The notes under the pieces were generated by a model. It saw nothing but the letters and a program-made list of their open reading frames with translations. It searched no databases and had not been told where the DNA came from. Position numbers and translations under genes: made by a program. A DNA stretch of 64,000 nt from contig NZ_GG697169.2 of NCBI RefSeq assembly GCF_000161835.1, forward strand, positions 2,732,575-2,796,574. Direction: 5' to 3'. Shown here piece after piece: positions 34,884-42,999 of the stretch (the stretch's first letter is position 1; every line of letters starts with the position of its first letter). The DNA is from Thalassobium sp. R2A62 (GTDB lineage Bacteria > Pseudomonadota > Alphaproteobacteria > Rhodobacterales > Rhodobacteraceae).

Positions 34884-35248
34884 TCTGGGATGGGCTGGTG
34901 ACGGGTGACAAAGTGGCCTTTGACACCTTGGGGCCATTCGCGAAACGGCACTTGGCCGGTCTCGCTGGCGCTATGTTTCTGCGCGTATTCAACAATGGCT
35001 GCAGCGCTGTCCGCGTCTGGCTCAAAGTCGCCCAACGTGTAGTTCAATTTACCGTTCGCTTGGATCGCGACGTTGCATCCGTGTTTGCACCCCATAAGGC
35101 ACGAGACGCGGCGGGTTTTGACATCAGCGCCGTCCGAGTTTGCCGCCTCGACCAAAGCGGCGAGCGTTTCGCCGTCAGTTTGGGTTGCGGTCTCGGCATT
35201 CCAATCGTCACGTTTGCAAGTGTCACAGATTGTTATCCAAGTTGTCAT
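34880..35248 (-). CDS. DUF1636 thioredoxin-like metal-binding protein
   Basis: 122 aa. Cys pattern: TICDTCK near the start, then CLMGCKHGC. This resembles small thioredoxin-like [2Fe-2S] ferredoxins; the DUF1636 family recurs in cobalamin clusters of alphaproteobacteria. ATG 35248 gives MTTWITICDTCK, the family start. First gene of the operon with cobC and cobD. Proposed roles include electron or metal handling; not established. Confidence 0.85.
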   Translation of the reverse strand: MTTWITICDTCKRDDWNAETATQTDGETLAALVEAANSDGADVKTRRVSCLMGCKHGCNVAIQANGKLNYTLGDFEPDADSAAAIVEYAQKHSASETGQVPFREWPQGVKGHFVTRHQPIPE

Positions 35249-35422
35249 GTCGCTGCCCTTTGCCTGTTGATCGTTAACTCCAAGCGGAAAAGCGCCGGAA
35301 TCGCAAGTCACAAACACACGATAAATTTAGCTTAGGAAGTTGTTAACAGTTTGTTAGTAAATTCTGACGTATCGCGGAGCGCGGGTGTGTACTGTATGCG
35401 GTAAATGAGGTTTGAGCTTAAA

Positions 35423-35785
35423 ATGAATGTACTGATCGTGGAGAGCGATGATCAACTGCGTGGTATCTGGGCCGACCATCTCAGGCGGCTAGGGGCCCAG
35501 GTGTTCTGTGCCTCATCTCAAGACGACGCGGTTGCTGAGATGCAGCACCGGACGTTCGACATTATTGTTCTGGATTTGGTTTTAGAAGACGGCAGTGCTT
35601 TTGCGGTTGCCGATTTCGCGGCCTATCGTTCGGAACAGACCCGCGTTGTGTTTGTCACCAACACCACTTTCTTTTCAGATGGGTCGATTTATAAACACAT
35701 CCCGAATGCCTGCGCCTTTGTTCAAAGCAGTGCGCCACCAGAAGATCTGGCGGCGATTGTCGAGCATTACGCGGGGGGCAACTAG
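35423..35785 (+). CDS. Single-domain response regulator lacking the conserved Lys
   Basis: 120-aa receiver domain with no output domain. The acidic pair is E7-S-D9-D10, the phospho-acceptor is D51 (IIVLDLVLEDG), and the switch Thr is T79 (VFVTN). The invariant Lys that normally precedes Pro is replaced: the segment reads FVQSSAP, with Q101 in its place. The start is ATG 35423; ATG 35405 would add MRFELK. A TTAA-N7-TTAG near-match to a CtrA box lies 70-80 nt upstream. No cognate kinase is adjacent. Confidence 0.87.
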   Translation: MNVLIVESDDQLRGIWADHLRRLGAQVFCASSQDDAVAEMQHRTFDIIVLDLVLEDGSAFAVADFAAYRSEQTRVVFVTNTTFFSDGSIYKHIPNACAFVQSSAPPEDLAAIVEHYAGGN

Positions 35786-35807
35786 CCCGCACATTTGTCT
35801 GACGTGA

Positions 35808-36782
35808 TCAGCCCCGTCCGTGTGGTTCGTCAAAGTCTAGGTCAGGGTTGATCGGTATGATCCGGTGCGGGTTTATCGTCTCGTGGCTATAATGATAATG
35901 GCGCACGATGTGGTTCATGTTCACTGTCGCGGCGACACCCGGCGTTTGATAGAGATCGCGAGTGTAGGCCCAGAGGTTTGGGTAATCGATGATCCGCTTG
36001 GCATTGCATTTGAAATGCAGGTGATAGACGGGGTCGAACCGCATAAGCGTAGGAAACAACCGCCAGTCTGCTTCGGTCAGTCGTGCGCCCATAAGATAGC
36101 GTTGATCAGCGAGCCGCGTGTCTAGCCAGTCGAGCGTCGCAAAGAGTTTGCCAACAGCGTCGTCATAGGCGGTCTGTGTCGTGGCAAAGCCGGATTTATA
36201 GACGCCATTGTTGACGTCAGAATACACACGGGTGTTCACTTCTTCGATCGCATCGCGCATCGTTTTGGGCCAGTAGTCTTGGGTGTTTCCGGTGATGACG
36301 TCAAAGGCCGAGTTGAACATGCGGATGATCTCTGACGACTCGTTCGAGACGATCGTTTCACGTTCTTTGTCCCACAAGATGGGCACAGTGACGCGGCCGG
36401 AAATATCTGGTTGAGCGTGGGTATAAATGTCGCGCACGAATGGCAAGTTATAGAGCGTGTCGCCTGTCGCGCCGTGGTCGTCTTTCTCAAATGTCCAGCC
36501 ATCGGACAACATGTCTGGATGCACGGCGCTGATTGTAATGTGGCTCGTTAATTCCTTGAGTTCGCGAAAGATCAGAGTGCGGTGCGCCCAAGGGCAGGCG
36601 TAAGAGACATAGAGGTGGTACCGGCCAGATGCCGCCTGAAACCCACCATCACCCGTTGGGCCTGCGCTGCCGTCTGGGGTGATCCAGTTGCGAAACCCAG
36701 CGGTTGAGCGGACGAATTTTCCGCCCGAAGCTTTGGTGTCGTACCAGACGTCGTGCCATTTTCCGTCGACGAGTTGCCCCAT
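35808..36782 (-). CDS. yqjG: Glutathionyl-hydroquinone reductase (Xi-class GST)
   Basis: 324 aa. The active-site motif is YACPWAHRT (Cys near residue 62), typical of Xi-class GSTs (YqjG/PcpF/ECM4), which reduce glutathionyl-hydroquinones. The all-alpha domain contains YLMGARLTEADWRLFPTL, and the terminus HYHYSHETINPHRIIP is the conserved family ending. Length is as expected. Monocistronic as visible. Confidence 0.93.
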   Translation of the reverse strand: MGQLVDGKWHDVWYDTKASGGKFVRSTAGFRNWITPDGSAGPTGDGGFQAASGRYHLYVSYACPWAHRTLIFRELKELTSHITISAVHPDMLSDGWTFEKDDHGATGDTLYNLPFVRDIYTHAQPDISGRVTVPILWDKERETIVSNESSEIIRMFNSAFDVITGNTQDYWPKTMRDAIEEVNTRVYSDVNNGVYKSGFATTQTAYDDAVGKLFATLDWLDTRLADQRYLMGARLTEADWRLFPTLMRFDPVYHLHFKCNAKRIIDYPNLWAYTRDLYQTPGVAATVNMNHIVRHYHYSHETINPHRIIPINPDLDFDEPHGRG

Positions 36783-37106
36783 GGGTTTGTTCCTTTTTTC
36801 GATACTTGCCCGCTGAGCGAGTCTTTAGCCTTCGGTTATGGGACGATGTAGCCCGTGGTTGTGATTCAACACACCCACAGTCGCGAACAGCATTGGTGCG
36901 AGCGCGCACAGGTCGGTAAAGGGCTGTGGCGGGGCGTATTCTGGTTTGCTCATCTTTTGGGGGCCGCGTATATGAGTGGGAACGACGCCCATTGGGCCAG
37001 AGAGGTTGGTGGCCTCGCGGTTGATCCAGATCGGAGACCGACGCGCCACATCGTTGAATCGGCATCCGCCGTCTCTGATCGCATGGACAACAATAGGGGG
37101 ACGCAG
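36783..37106. other. Leader region upstream of the cbiX-cobM operon
   Basis: 324 nt between yqjG and the 73-aa gene. I looked for a cobalamin riboswitch because of the downstream genes. Only GGAGACCG (about 37043) recalls the B12 box; the GCGACTGT, GCCACTG and GGGAAGGC elements are absent in order. An antisense open frame (to 36825) has no ribosome site. Nothing else recognisable. Confidence 0.5.
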
Positions 37107-37328
37107 ATGCGCATTCTTTTGACAGGTTTCTTGGTGGTTCTGGGCAGTATGGCGCAGGCGCACGTCGGGCATCTCGCGGATGCAGTGGGCCATGATCATT
37201 GGGCTGCAGGTGCGGCCATCGGGATTGCGATTGCGATTGGTCTAGCGGGCAAGCTGCGCGAGCGGGCCAAAGCACGCGACGACGAAGCAGTCGATGTTGA
37301 AGACGAAAGCGAAGAGGTACCCGCATGA
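37107..37328 (+). CDS. Small His-containing membrane protein preceding cbiX
   Basis: 73 aa from ATG 37107, with AGGGGG upstream. A signal-like hydrophobic start (RILLTGFLVVLGSMAQA) is followed by HVGHLADAVGHDHW with four His, a second hydrophobic segment (AAGAAIGIAIAIGLAG) and an acidic tail. The His cluster facing the periplasm suggests Co2+ or Ni2+ binding, in the spirit of cobalt uptake accessory proteins; this is inference. The stop overlaps the cbiX ATG (ATGA), so the two are coupled. Confidence 0.8.
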   Translation: MRILLTGFLVVLGSMAQAHVGHLADAVGHDHWAAGAAIGIAIAIGLAGKLRERAKARDDEAVDVEDESEEVPA

Positions 37329-38554
37329 AAACCGGTGTCATGATTTGCGGCCACGGGTCGCGCAGCAAAAGTGCTGTGGATCAGTTCAGCGTTTTGGCCG
37401 AACGTCTTCCTGCATATTTCCCCGATGATTGGATGGTCGAATACGGTTATCTTGAATTTGCGAACCCTGTGATCCGTGACGGCCTAGACAAGCTGCGTGA
37501 GGCGGGGTGCGAACGGATTTTGGCAGTGCCCGGCATGCTGTTTGCTGCGATGCACGCCAAGAACGATATTCCGACAGTTCTGAACACCTATGCCGCCAAG
37601 CACGGCATCGACGTGCGGTATGGTCGCGAGCTGGGTGTCGACCCCAAGATGATCGCAGCGGCCGGTGGGCGTATCCAAGAAGCGGTTGATGCGGCCAATA
37701 CCGAGCATGGCGAACTGCCACTGGAAGAAACCTGTTTGGTTGTGATCGGGCGTGGTGCGTCGGACCCTGATGCCAACGGCAACGTCGCCAAGATCGCGCG
37801 GATGCTGCAAGAGGGCATGGGCTTTGGCTGGTGCGAAGTCGGTTATTCCGGCGTGACTTTTCCGTTGGTTGAGCCATGCCTGCAGCATGTGTCCAAGCTG
37901 GACTACAAACGGGTCATCGTGTTCCCGTATTTCCTATTCTCGGGCATTCTGATTGACCGTATCTATGGCTTTACCGATCAGGTTGCGGCCGAGCACACGG
38001 ATATCACCTTTGTCAAAGCGGGTTATCTGAACGACCACGAGCAGGTGCTGGCGACGTTTGCCGAGCGAGTGACAGAACAGTTGTCTGCGACGCCGCCCCC
38101 GAACTGTGGATTGTGTCAGTACCGCACTCAGGTTCTCGAGATCGAAGACGAGGGTGTGCAATCTGTCACCCCAGCCGAGCGTGCAGCGATGGCAAAAGAA
38201 AAAGGTCGCGATCATCCCGCCTTTGCCGACGTTCCGCCGCCAACCTGTGTGTTGTGCAAATACCGGACGCAGGTGCTGGGCTTTGAAGCTGAGGTTGGTG
38301 CGGTGCAAGAAAGCCATCACCACCATGTCGAAGGTCAGGGCGCATCGGCGCCGGGGTCGAACGTGGCGGATTGTGCGCTGTGTGATGCATTCTGCACGGG
38401 GATGTGTCGCCTAGAAATGCAGGACGCACACCACCATCATCACGATCATTCGCACGACCATGATCAGGGGCATCACCATCATCACGACCATGCTGAATAT
38501 CCTCACGCCAAGCATCCGCATGGGCCTGAGAGCGTGCGCAAGACAAATGGCTAA
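37325..38554 (+). CDS. cbiX: CbiX-type sirohydrochlorin cobaltochelatase with Cys/His-rich tail
   Basis: 409 aa. The N-terminal ~250 residues hold two CbiX/CbiK-like halves (VMICGHGSRSKSAVDQF with the chelatase His; LVVIGRGASDPDANGN). The tail has two copies of a C-x2-C-x-YRTQVL motif (C261/C264 and C308/C311), then C350-x2-C353-x3-C357-x3-C361, and a His/Asp-rich run (about residues 367-400). CbiX_L proteins with a His-rich tail and Fe-S Cys are known; the duplicated YRTQVL module is unusual to me. Substrate in a CobN organism is uncertain. Confidence 0.92.
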   Translation: MKTGVMICGHGSRSKSAVDQFSVLAERLPAYFPDDWMVEYGYLEFANPVIRDGLDKLREAGCERILAVPGMLFAAMHAKNDIPTVLNTYAAKHGIDVRYGRELGVDPKMIAAAGGRIQEAVDAANTEHGELPLEETCLVVIGRGASDPDANGNVAKIARMLQEGMGFGWCEVGYSGVTFPLVEPCLQHVSKLDYKRVIVFPYFLFSGILIDRIYGFTDQVAAEHTDITFVKAGYLNDHEQVLATFAERVTEQLSATPPPNCGLCQYRTQVLEIEDEGVQSVTPAERAAMAKEKGRDHPAFADVPPPTCVLCKYRTQVLGFEAEVGAVQESHHHHVEGQGASAPGSNVADCALCDAFCTGMCRLEMQDAHHHHHDHSHDHDQGHHHHHDHAEYPHAKHPHGPESVRKTNG

Positions 38555-38563
38555 CCCAAGACC

Positions 38564-39202
38564 ATGAGACCCTACATCAAAGACCCGATGGCGATTTACG
38601 CCGAGAGCTTTGCGACTGTTCGTCGTGAAGCCAAGATGGAACGGTTTCCTGAGGCGATGCAGCCGATGGTCACGCGGTTGATCCATTCGTGCGGCATGGT
38701 CGAGATTGCTGATCGCTTGGCCTTTACCGATACGGCGATGGATGTAGGGCACGCGGCGTTGGTCGCGGGCAAGCCTGTGCTGTGCGATTGTGAGATGGTC
38801 GGCGCGGGCGTGATCCGGCGCTATTTGCCAGCGGAAAACGATGTGGTCGTCACATTGAACGATCCCTCTGTGCCCGAGCGCGCCAAGTCGATTGGCAACA
38901 CACGTTCGGCAGCTGCGGTCGAGCTGTGGGAGCCGCATATCGAGGGGGCTGTCGTGGCTGTGGGCAATGCCCCGACGGCGCTGTTTCATCTGCTTGAACT
39001 GATTGATCAGGGGTTTCCTAAACCTGCGGTGATCCTAGGGTTTGCCGTCGGGTTTATTGGTGCAGCTGAGAGCAAAGCCGAATTGTCTGGCGATCCGCGC
39101 GGTTGTGATTTCGTGGCTCTGCGGGGTCGCAAGGGTGGATCAGCGATGGCATCGGCTGCGGTGAATGCATTGGCTGCGGGACTGCCGGAGGACAAACAAT
39201 GA
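38564..39202 (+). CDS. cobH: Precorrin-8X methylmutase
   Basis: 212 aa. CobH/CbiC moves the C11 methyl group to C12, giving hydrogenobyrinic acid. The catalytic His lies in TRLIHSCGMVE (about residue 43), and the family motifs DVGHAALVAG and VGFIGAAESKAEL are present. It starts 9 nt after cbiX and overlaps cobL by 4 nt (ATGA). Confidence 0.96.
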   Translation: MRPYIKDPMAIYAESFATVRREAKMERFPEAMQPMVTRLIHSCGMVEIADRLAFTDTAMDVGHAALVAGKPVLCDCEMVGAGVIRRYLPAENDVVVTLNDPSVPERAKSIGNTRSAAAVELWEPHIEGAVVAVGNAPTALFHLLELIDQGFPKPAVILGFAVGFIGAAESKAELSGDPRGCDFVALRGRKGGSAMASAAVNALAAGLPEDKQ

Positions 39203-40401
39203 GCGCTGCGTGGCTACATATCGTTGGGATTGGCGAGGACGGGTTGGATGGCTTGGTTCCGGCGGCGCGGTCCGTGGTCGAGGCTGCAGAGATCATCATC
39301 GGTGGCGACCGCCATCATGATTTAAGTGCTGCTGTCGAGTCTGAGCGTGTTGCGTGGCCCAGCCCCTTTGACGCGTTGATTGATGTGTTGAACGGGTATC
39401 GCGGCAAGCGGGTTGTTGTGTTGGCGACGGGTGATCCGCTGTGGTTTTCTGTGGGTGCGCGGATCGGACGCGAGATTGATCCCTCTGAGATTACCTATCA
39501 CCCGCAACTTAGCGCGTTTCAGCTTGCCGCGGCGCGGATGGGTTGGAGCCTTGCCGACGTTGAGACGCTGACCGTTCATGGTCGCCCCGTCGAGCAGATG
39601 ATCGCGTTTATTCAACCGGATCAGCGGTTGTTGGTTTTGACGACGGGTGCGCAAACGCCGGCACAAATCGCATCGTTCCTGACCGAGCGGGGTTTCGGCG
39701 GATCACGGATGAGCGTTCTTGCCGCGATGGGTGGCGAGAATGAACTGCGTTTTGACGGTGTTTCAGAGAGTTGGGATCACGAGGTTCCGGCGTTCAATAC
39801 GCTTGCTGTGGAATGTGTAGCGGCCCCTGATGCGGCGTTGTTGCCGCGGGTGCCAGGATTGGCGGATGCCTTGTTTGTCAGCGACGGCACAATGACCAAG
39901 CAAGAGGTGCGCGCGGCCACTGTGGCCAAGCTGATGCCGATGCGCGGGGCGTTGTTGTGGGATATTGGCACAGGCTGCGGATCGGTGGCGATCGAATGGA
40001 TGCGTGCGGCGCGGTATGCGCGGGCCATCGGGATTGAACCACGTGCCGATCGTCGCGCAATGGCCGCGACCAATGCTTTGGCGCTGGGCGCGCCAAAGCT
40101 AGAGATTTTGGACGGAACGGTGCCTGCGGCCCTTGACGGGTTAGAGGCGCCAGACGCGATTTTCATTGGTGGCGGTCTAAGTGCCGAAACCTTTGACGCG
40201 GCATGGGCTGCGCTGCGCCCGTTGGGGCGGATGGTGGCCAATGCGGTCACCCTCGAAAGCGAGGCCGTTCTGACGCAATTGCACGCCGAGCATGGTGGTG
40301 AACTGGTGCGGATCATTGTGCAGCGGGCCGAGCCCGTTGGGCGTATGACCGGCTGGCGGCCATCGATGCCCGTGACGCAGTGGAACCTTGTAAAGCGATG
40401 A
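39199..40401 (+). CDS. cobL: Precorrin-6Y C5,15-methyltransferase (decarboxylating)
   Basis: 400 aa, fused CbiE-CbiT. The N-terminal tetrapyrrole methylase begins LHIVGIGEDGLDGL and has LATGDPLWFSVG; the C-terminal CbiT domain has the SAM motif WDIGTGCGSVAIEWMR (about residues 254-269) and IFIGGGLS. It catalyses methylation at C5 and C15 plus decarboxylation of the acetate at C12. Coupled to cobH by ATGA overlap. Confidence 0.96.
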   Translation: MSAAWLHIVGIGEDGLDGLVPAARSVVEAAEIIIGGDRHHDLSAAVESERVAWPSPFDALIDVLNGYRGKRVVVLATGDPLWFSVGARIGREIDPSEITYHPQLSAFQLAAARMGWSLADVETLTVHGRPVEQMIAFIQPDQRLLVLTTGAQTPAQIASFLTERGFGGSRMSVLAAMGGENELRFDGVSESWDHEVPAFNTLAVECVAAPDAALLPRVPGLADALFVSDGTMTKQEVRAATVAKLMPMRGALLWDIGTGCGSVAIEWMRAARYARAIGIEPRADRRAMAATNALALGAPKLEILDGTVPAALDGLEAPDAIFIGGGLSAETFDAAWAALRPLGRMVANAVTLESEAVLTQLHAEHGGELVRIIVQRAEPVGRMTGWRPSMPVTQWNLVKR

Positions 40402-40438
40402 CGGGGCGACAGTGGTTGAACAGTGTAGGAGCGGCGAC

Positions 40439-41140
40439 ATGAGCGGTGTTCTCTATGGTGTTGGTCTGGGTCCGGGTGATCCGGATCTGATGACGGTGCG
40501 CGCGCGCAAACTGATTTCGCAGGCGCGTGTGATCGCCTATCCGACATTGGCAGGCGGCAACAGTTTTGCGCGCGCGATTGCGGAAGACGTGATCCCAGAT
40601 GGGGCCCGCGAGATCGTGATGGATGTCCCCATGACTGTTGAACGGGGACCTGCGCAGGCGGCCTATGATCTAGGTGCAACCACGATTTCAAAAGCCTTGG
40701 CTGACGGCGACGATGTGGTGTGCCTGTGCGAGGGTGACCCGTTTTTCTATGGGTCGTTCATGTATTTGTTTGCTCGTCTCAAGGGCGAGTTTCAGGTTGA
40801 AGTTGTGCCGGGCGTGACCAGCATCACGACCTGTGCGGCCCGCGCTGGTATGCCGCTGGTTGCTCGCAACGAGCGGTTGACCGTTTTGCCAGGCCCGCTG
40901 GCCGAGGGTGAATTGCGCAGCCGGATTGAGGGGGCCGAGAGTGTCGCCATCATGAAGGTGGGACGTCATCTGACCAAAATTCGGAGCGTGATCGACAGTT
41001 TGGGTCTGTTGGATCAGGCTGTGTATGTCGAACGGGCGAGCCTGCCTCAAGAGGTCGTATGCCCGTTGGCGGATGCACCCGAAGCAGCGCCATATTTTTC
41101 AATGATACTTGTGACCAAAGGGGCCGATCCATGGCTGTAA
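40439..41140 (+). CDS. cobI: Precorrin-2 C20-methyltransferase
   Basis: 233-aa SAM-dependent tetrapyrrole methylase. It begins GVLYGVGLGPGDPDLMTVRA and has CEGDPFFYGSFMYLFARL and VVPGVTSITTCAA, the CobI/CbiL signatures. ATG 40439 has AGGAG 7 nt upstream and stands 37 nt after cobL. It overlaps the start of the cobJ fusion gene by 10 nt. Confidence 0.95.
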   Translation: MSGVLYGVGLGPGDPDLMTVRARKLISQARVIAYPTLAGGNSFARAIAEDVIPDGAREIVMDVPMTVERGPAQAAYDLGATTISKALADGDDVVCLCEGDPFFYGSFMYLFARLKGEFQVEVVPGVTSITTCAARAGMPLVARNERLTVLPGPLAEGELRSRIEGAESVAIMKVGRHLTKIRSVIDSLGLLDQAVYVERASLPQEVVCPLADAPEAAPYFSMILVTKGADPWL

Positions 41141-42948
41141 ATTCGTCTGTGAAACCTGTTGTTGTCGCATTATCGCGATCTGGCGAGGCTGTCGCGCACC
41201 GTATCGCAGATGTGCTGGGCGCTGATGTTCATGGACGCGAAGGGCGTGTTGATCAGGCGGATGCCTTTTTCCCCAATGCCTTGGACCATGTGCGTGATTT
41301 GTTTGCGGCAGGCGTCCCAGTGGTTGGTGTTTGTGCTGCTGGAATTTTGGTGCGCGCGGTTGCGCCGTTGTTGGCGGACAAACGGGTCGAGCCGCCCGTG
41401 GTGGCCGTGGCCGATGATGGCAGCGTTGTTGTGCCGCTTTTGGGTGGGCACCGTGGCGCCAACCGGATCGCGGGCGAGCTATCTGCCGCGTTAGGCGCTG
41501 TGTCGGCTGTCACGACCGCAGGTGATGTTGCACTGGGTGTGGCACTGGATGAGCCGCCCGCAGGCTACCGTTTGAAAAACCCGCAAGACGCCCAAGGCGT
41601 GATGGCCGAATTGTTGGCCGGTGGTGGGGTGACATGGACCGACGAAGAGCTCTTTGACGCTGAATTGCCAGAAGGGGACGAGGTCGAATTGTTGGTGACT
41701 GAAGCCGAGGCTCAGGGGTCATCGACGCGGTTAGTCTATCATCCACAGCGTTTCACGCTGGGATTGGGATGCGCGCGCAATGCCGACGCAGACGAGATGT
41801 GGACACATGTGCAAGGCATGTTGGCCGAGGCTGATGTCGCCGAAGGGGCAGTGGCCTGTGTGGCGTCTATTGACCTGAAGGCAGACGAGCCTGCGATCCT
41901 GTCGGTGGCGGCACGTTTGGGTGTGCCGTTTCGCGTGTTCACCGCAGCCGAGCTAGAGGCCGAGGCCGGACGATTGGCGACACCGTCAGATGTGGTTTTT
42001 GCCGAGGTCGGATGCCACGGCGTGTGTGAAGGGGCCGCTTTGGCCGCAGGTGGCGCAGAGGCAGAATTGTCCGTCGCCAAGAGCAAGACAGGCACGACCA
42101 CCTGTGCGTTGGCGCGATGCGAAAAGCCGGTGACCGAAATGCGCGGTCGGGCGCGAGGGAAACTGTCGATTGTGGGTATTGGTCCGGGTCAGGCGACGTG
42201 GCGCACGCCAGAGGTGTCGCGGCTTGTCGCGGATGCCGAAGAACTGGTGGGATACGGTTTATATATCGATCTGCTGGGGCCGTTGGCCGCGGGCAAGGAC
42301 CTATCAGATTTCCCACTGGGCGGAGAAGAAGACCGCTGTCGCTATGCATTGGAACAGGCAGGGCTGGGCAAGAGCGTCGCACTGGTTTGTTCGGGCGATG
42401 CGGGCATCTATGCGATGGGCGCACTGGTGTTTGAATTGCTGGATCGCTCAGAGGCGGAATTGGGTGTTAGCGATGCCGCGCGGCGGGTCGAGGTCGTAAG
42501 CTCGCCCGGTGTGAGCGCGTTGCAAGGGGCGGCTGCAAGAGCGGGCGCGCCGTTGGGACATGATTTCTGTGCGATTTCCTTGTCCGATCTGCTGACCCCG
42601 CGCGAGGATATTGTAAAGCGCTTACATGCGGCGGCCGAGGGCGATTTTGTGATCGCGTTCTACAACCCTGTATCTATGCGGCGGCGGACCTTGCTGGCCG
42701 AGGCGCGCGACATCCTATTGCAACATCGCCCCGCTGACACGCCGGTGATGTTGGCCAGTTCACTGGGTCGGCCCGAGGAACATGTGCGGTACCGCCGTTT
42801 GGATGAATTGGAAGTCGACGAGGTCGATATGTTGACCGTGGTTTTGGTCGGCTCGTCCCATTCACGTTTGGCGCAATTGGGTGAAGGCCCACGGATGTTC
42901 ACACCGCGCGGGTATGCGCGCAAGATTGATGGGGATTTGGCTGGCTGA
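41131..42948 (+). CDS. cobJ: CbiG/CobE-like domain fused to precorrin-3B C17-methyltransferase
   Basis: 605 aa. Residues ~10-330 match the CbiG N- and C-terminal domains (FPNALDHVRDLFAAGVPVVGVCAAGI; LVYHPQRFTLGLGCARNA). Residues ~345-605 are CobJ/CbiH, starting KLSIVGIGPGQATWRTPEV with CSGDAGIYAMG and VSSPGVSALQGAA. CobJ contracts the ring and methylates C17. CbiG opens a delta-lactone in the anaerobic route, so its presence beside aerobic CobN is notable; the C-terminal part corresponds to CobE of aerobic organisms. AAAGGGG precedes the ATG. Confidence 0.93.
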   Translation: MAVNSSVKPVVVALSRSGEAVAHRIADVLGADVHGREGRVDQADAFFPNALDHVRDLFAAGVPVVGVCAAGILVRAVAPLLADKRVEPPVVAVADDGSVVVPLLGGHRGANRIAGELSAALGAVSAVTTAGDVALGVALDEPPAGYRLKNPQDAQGVMAELLAGGGVTWTDEELFDAELPEGDEVELLVTEAEAQGSSTRLVYHPQRFTLGLGCARNADADEMWTHVQGMLAEADVAEGAVACVASIDLKADEPAILSVAARLGVPFRVFTAAELEAEAGRLATPSDVVFAEVGCHGVCEGAALAAGGAEAELSVAKSKTGTTTCALARCEKPVTEMRGRARGKLSIVGIGPGQATWRTPEVSRLVADAEELVGYGLYIDLLGPLAAGKDLSDFPLGGEEDRCRYALEQAGLGKSVALVCSGDAGIYAMGALVFELLDRSEAELGVSDAARRVEVVSSPGVSALQGAAARAGAPLGHDFCAISLSDLLTPREDIVKRLHAAAEGDFVIAFYNPVSMRRRTLLAEARDILLQHRPADTPVMLASSLGRPEEHVRYRRLDELEVDEVDMLTVVLVGSSHSRLAQLGEGPRMFTPRGYARKIDGDLAG

Positions 42949-42999
42949 CGTGCGCCTGCGGCGACACCCCACCCATCCATCCCGAAAGAGGACAAAGTT

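Noticed and set aside
37040-37060. GGAGACCG resembling a cobalamin B12 box upstream of cbiX
   Set aside because: The other riboswitch elements (GGGAA..GGTG, GCGACTGT, GCCACTG, GGGAAGGC) are not found in the required order and spacing.
36825-37199. Minus-strand open frame ending in ...HRPITEG before yqjG
   Set aside because: It overlaps the well-supported 73-aa plus-strand gene, lacks a ribosome site at any of its starts and has no recognised family.
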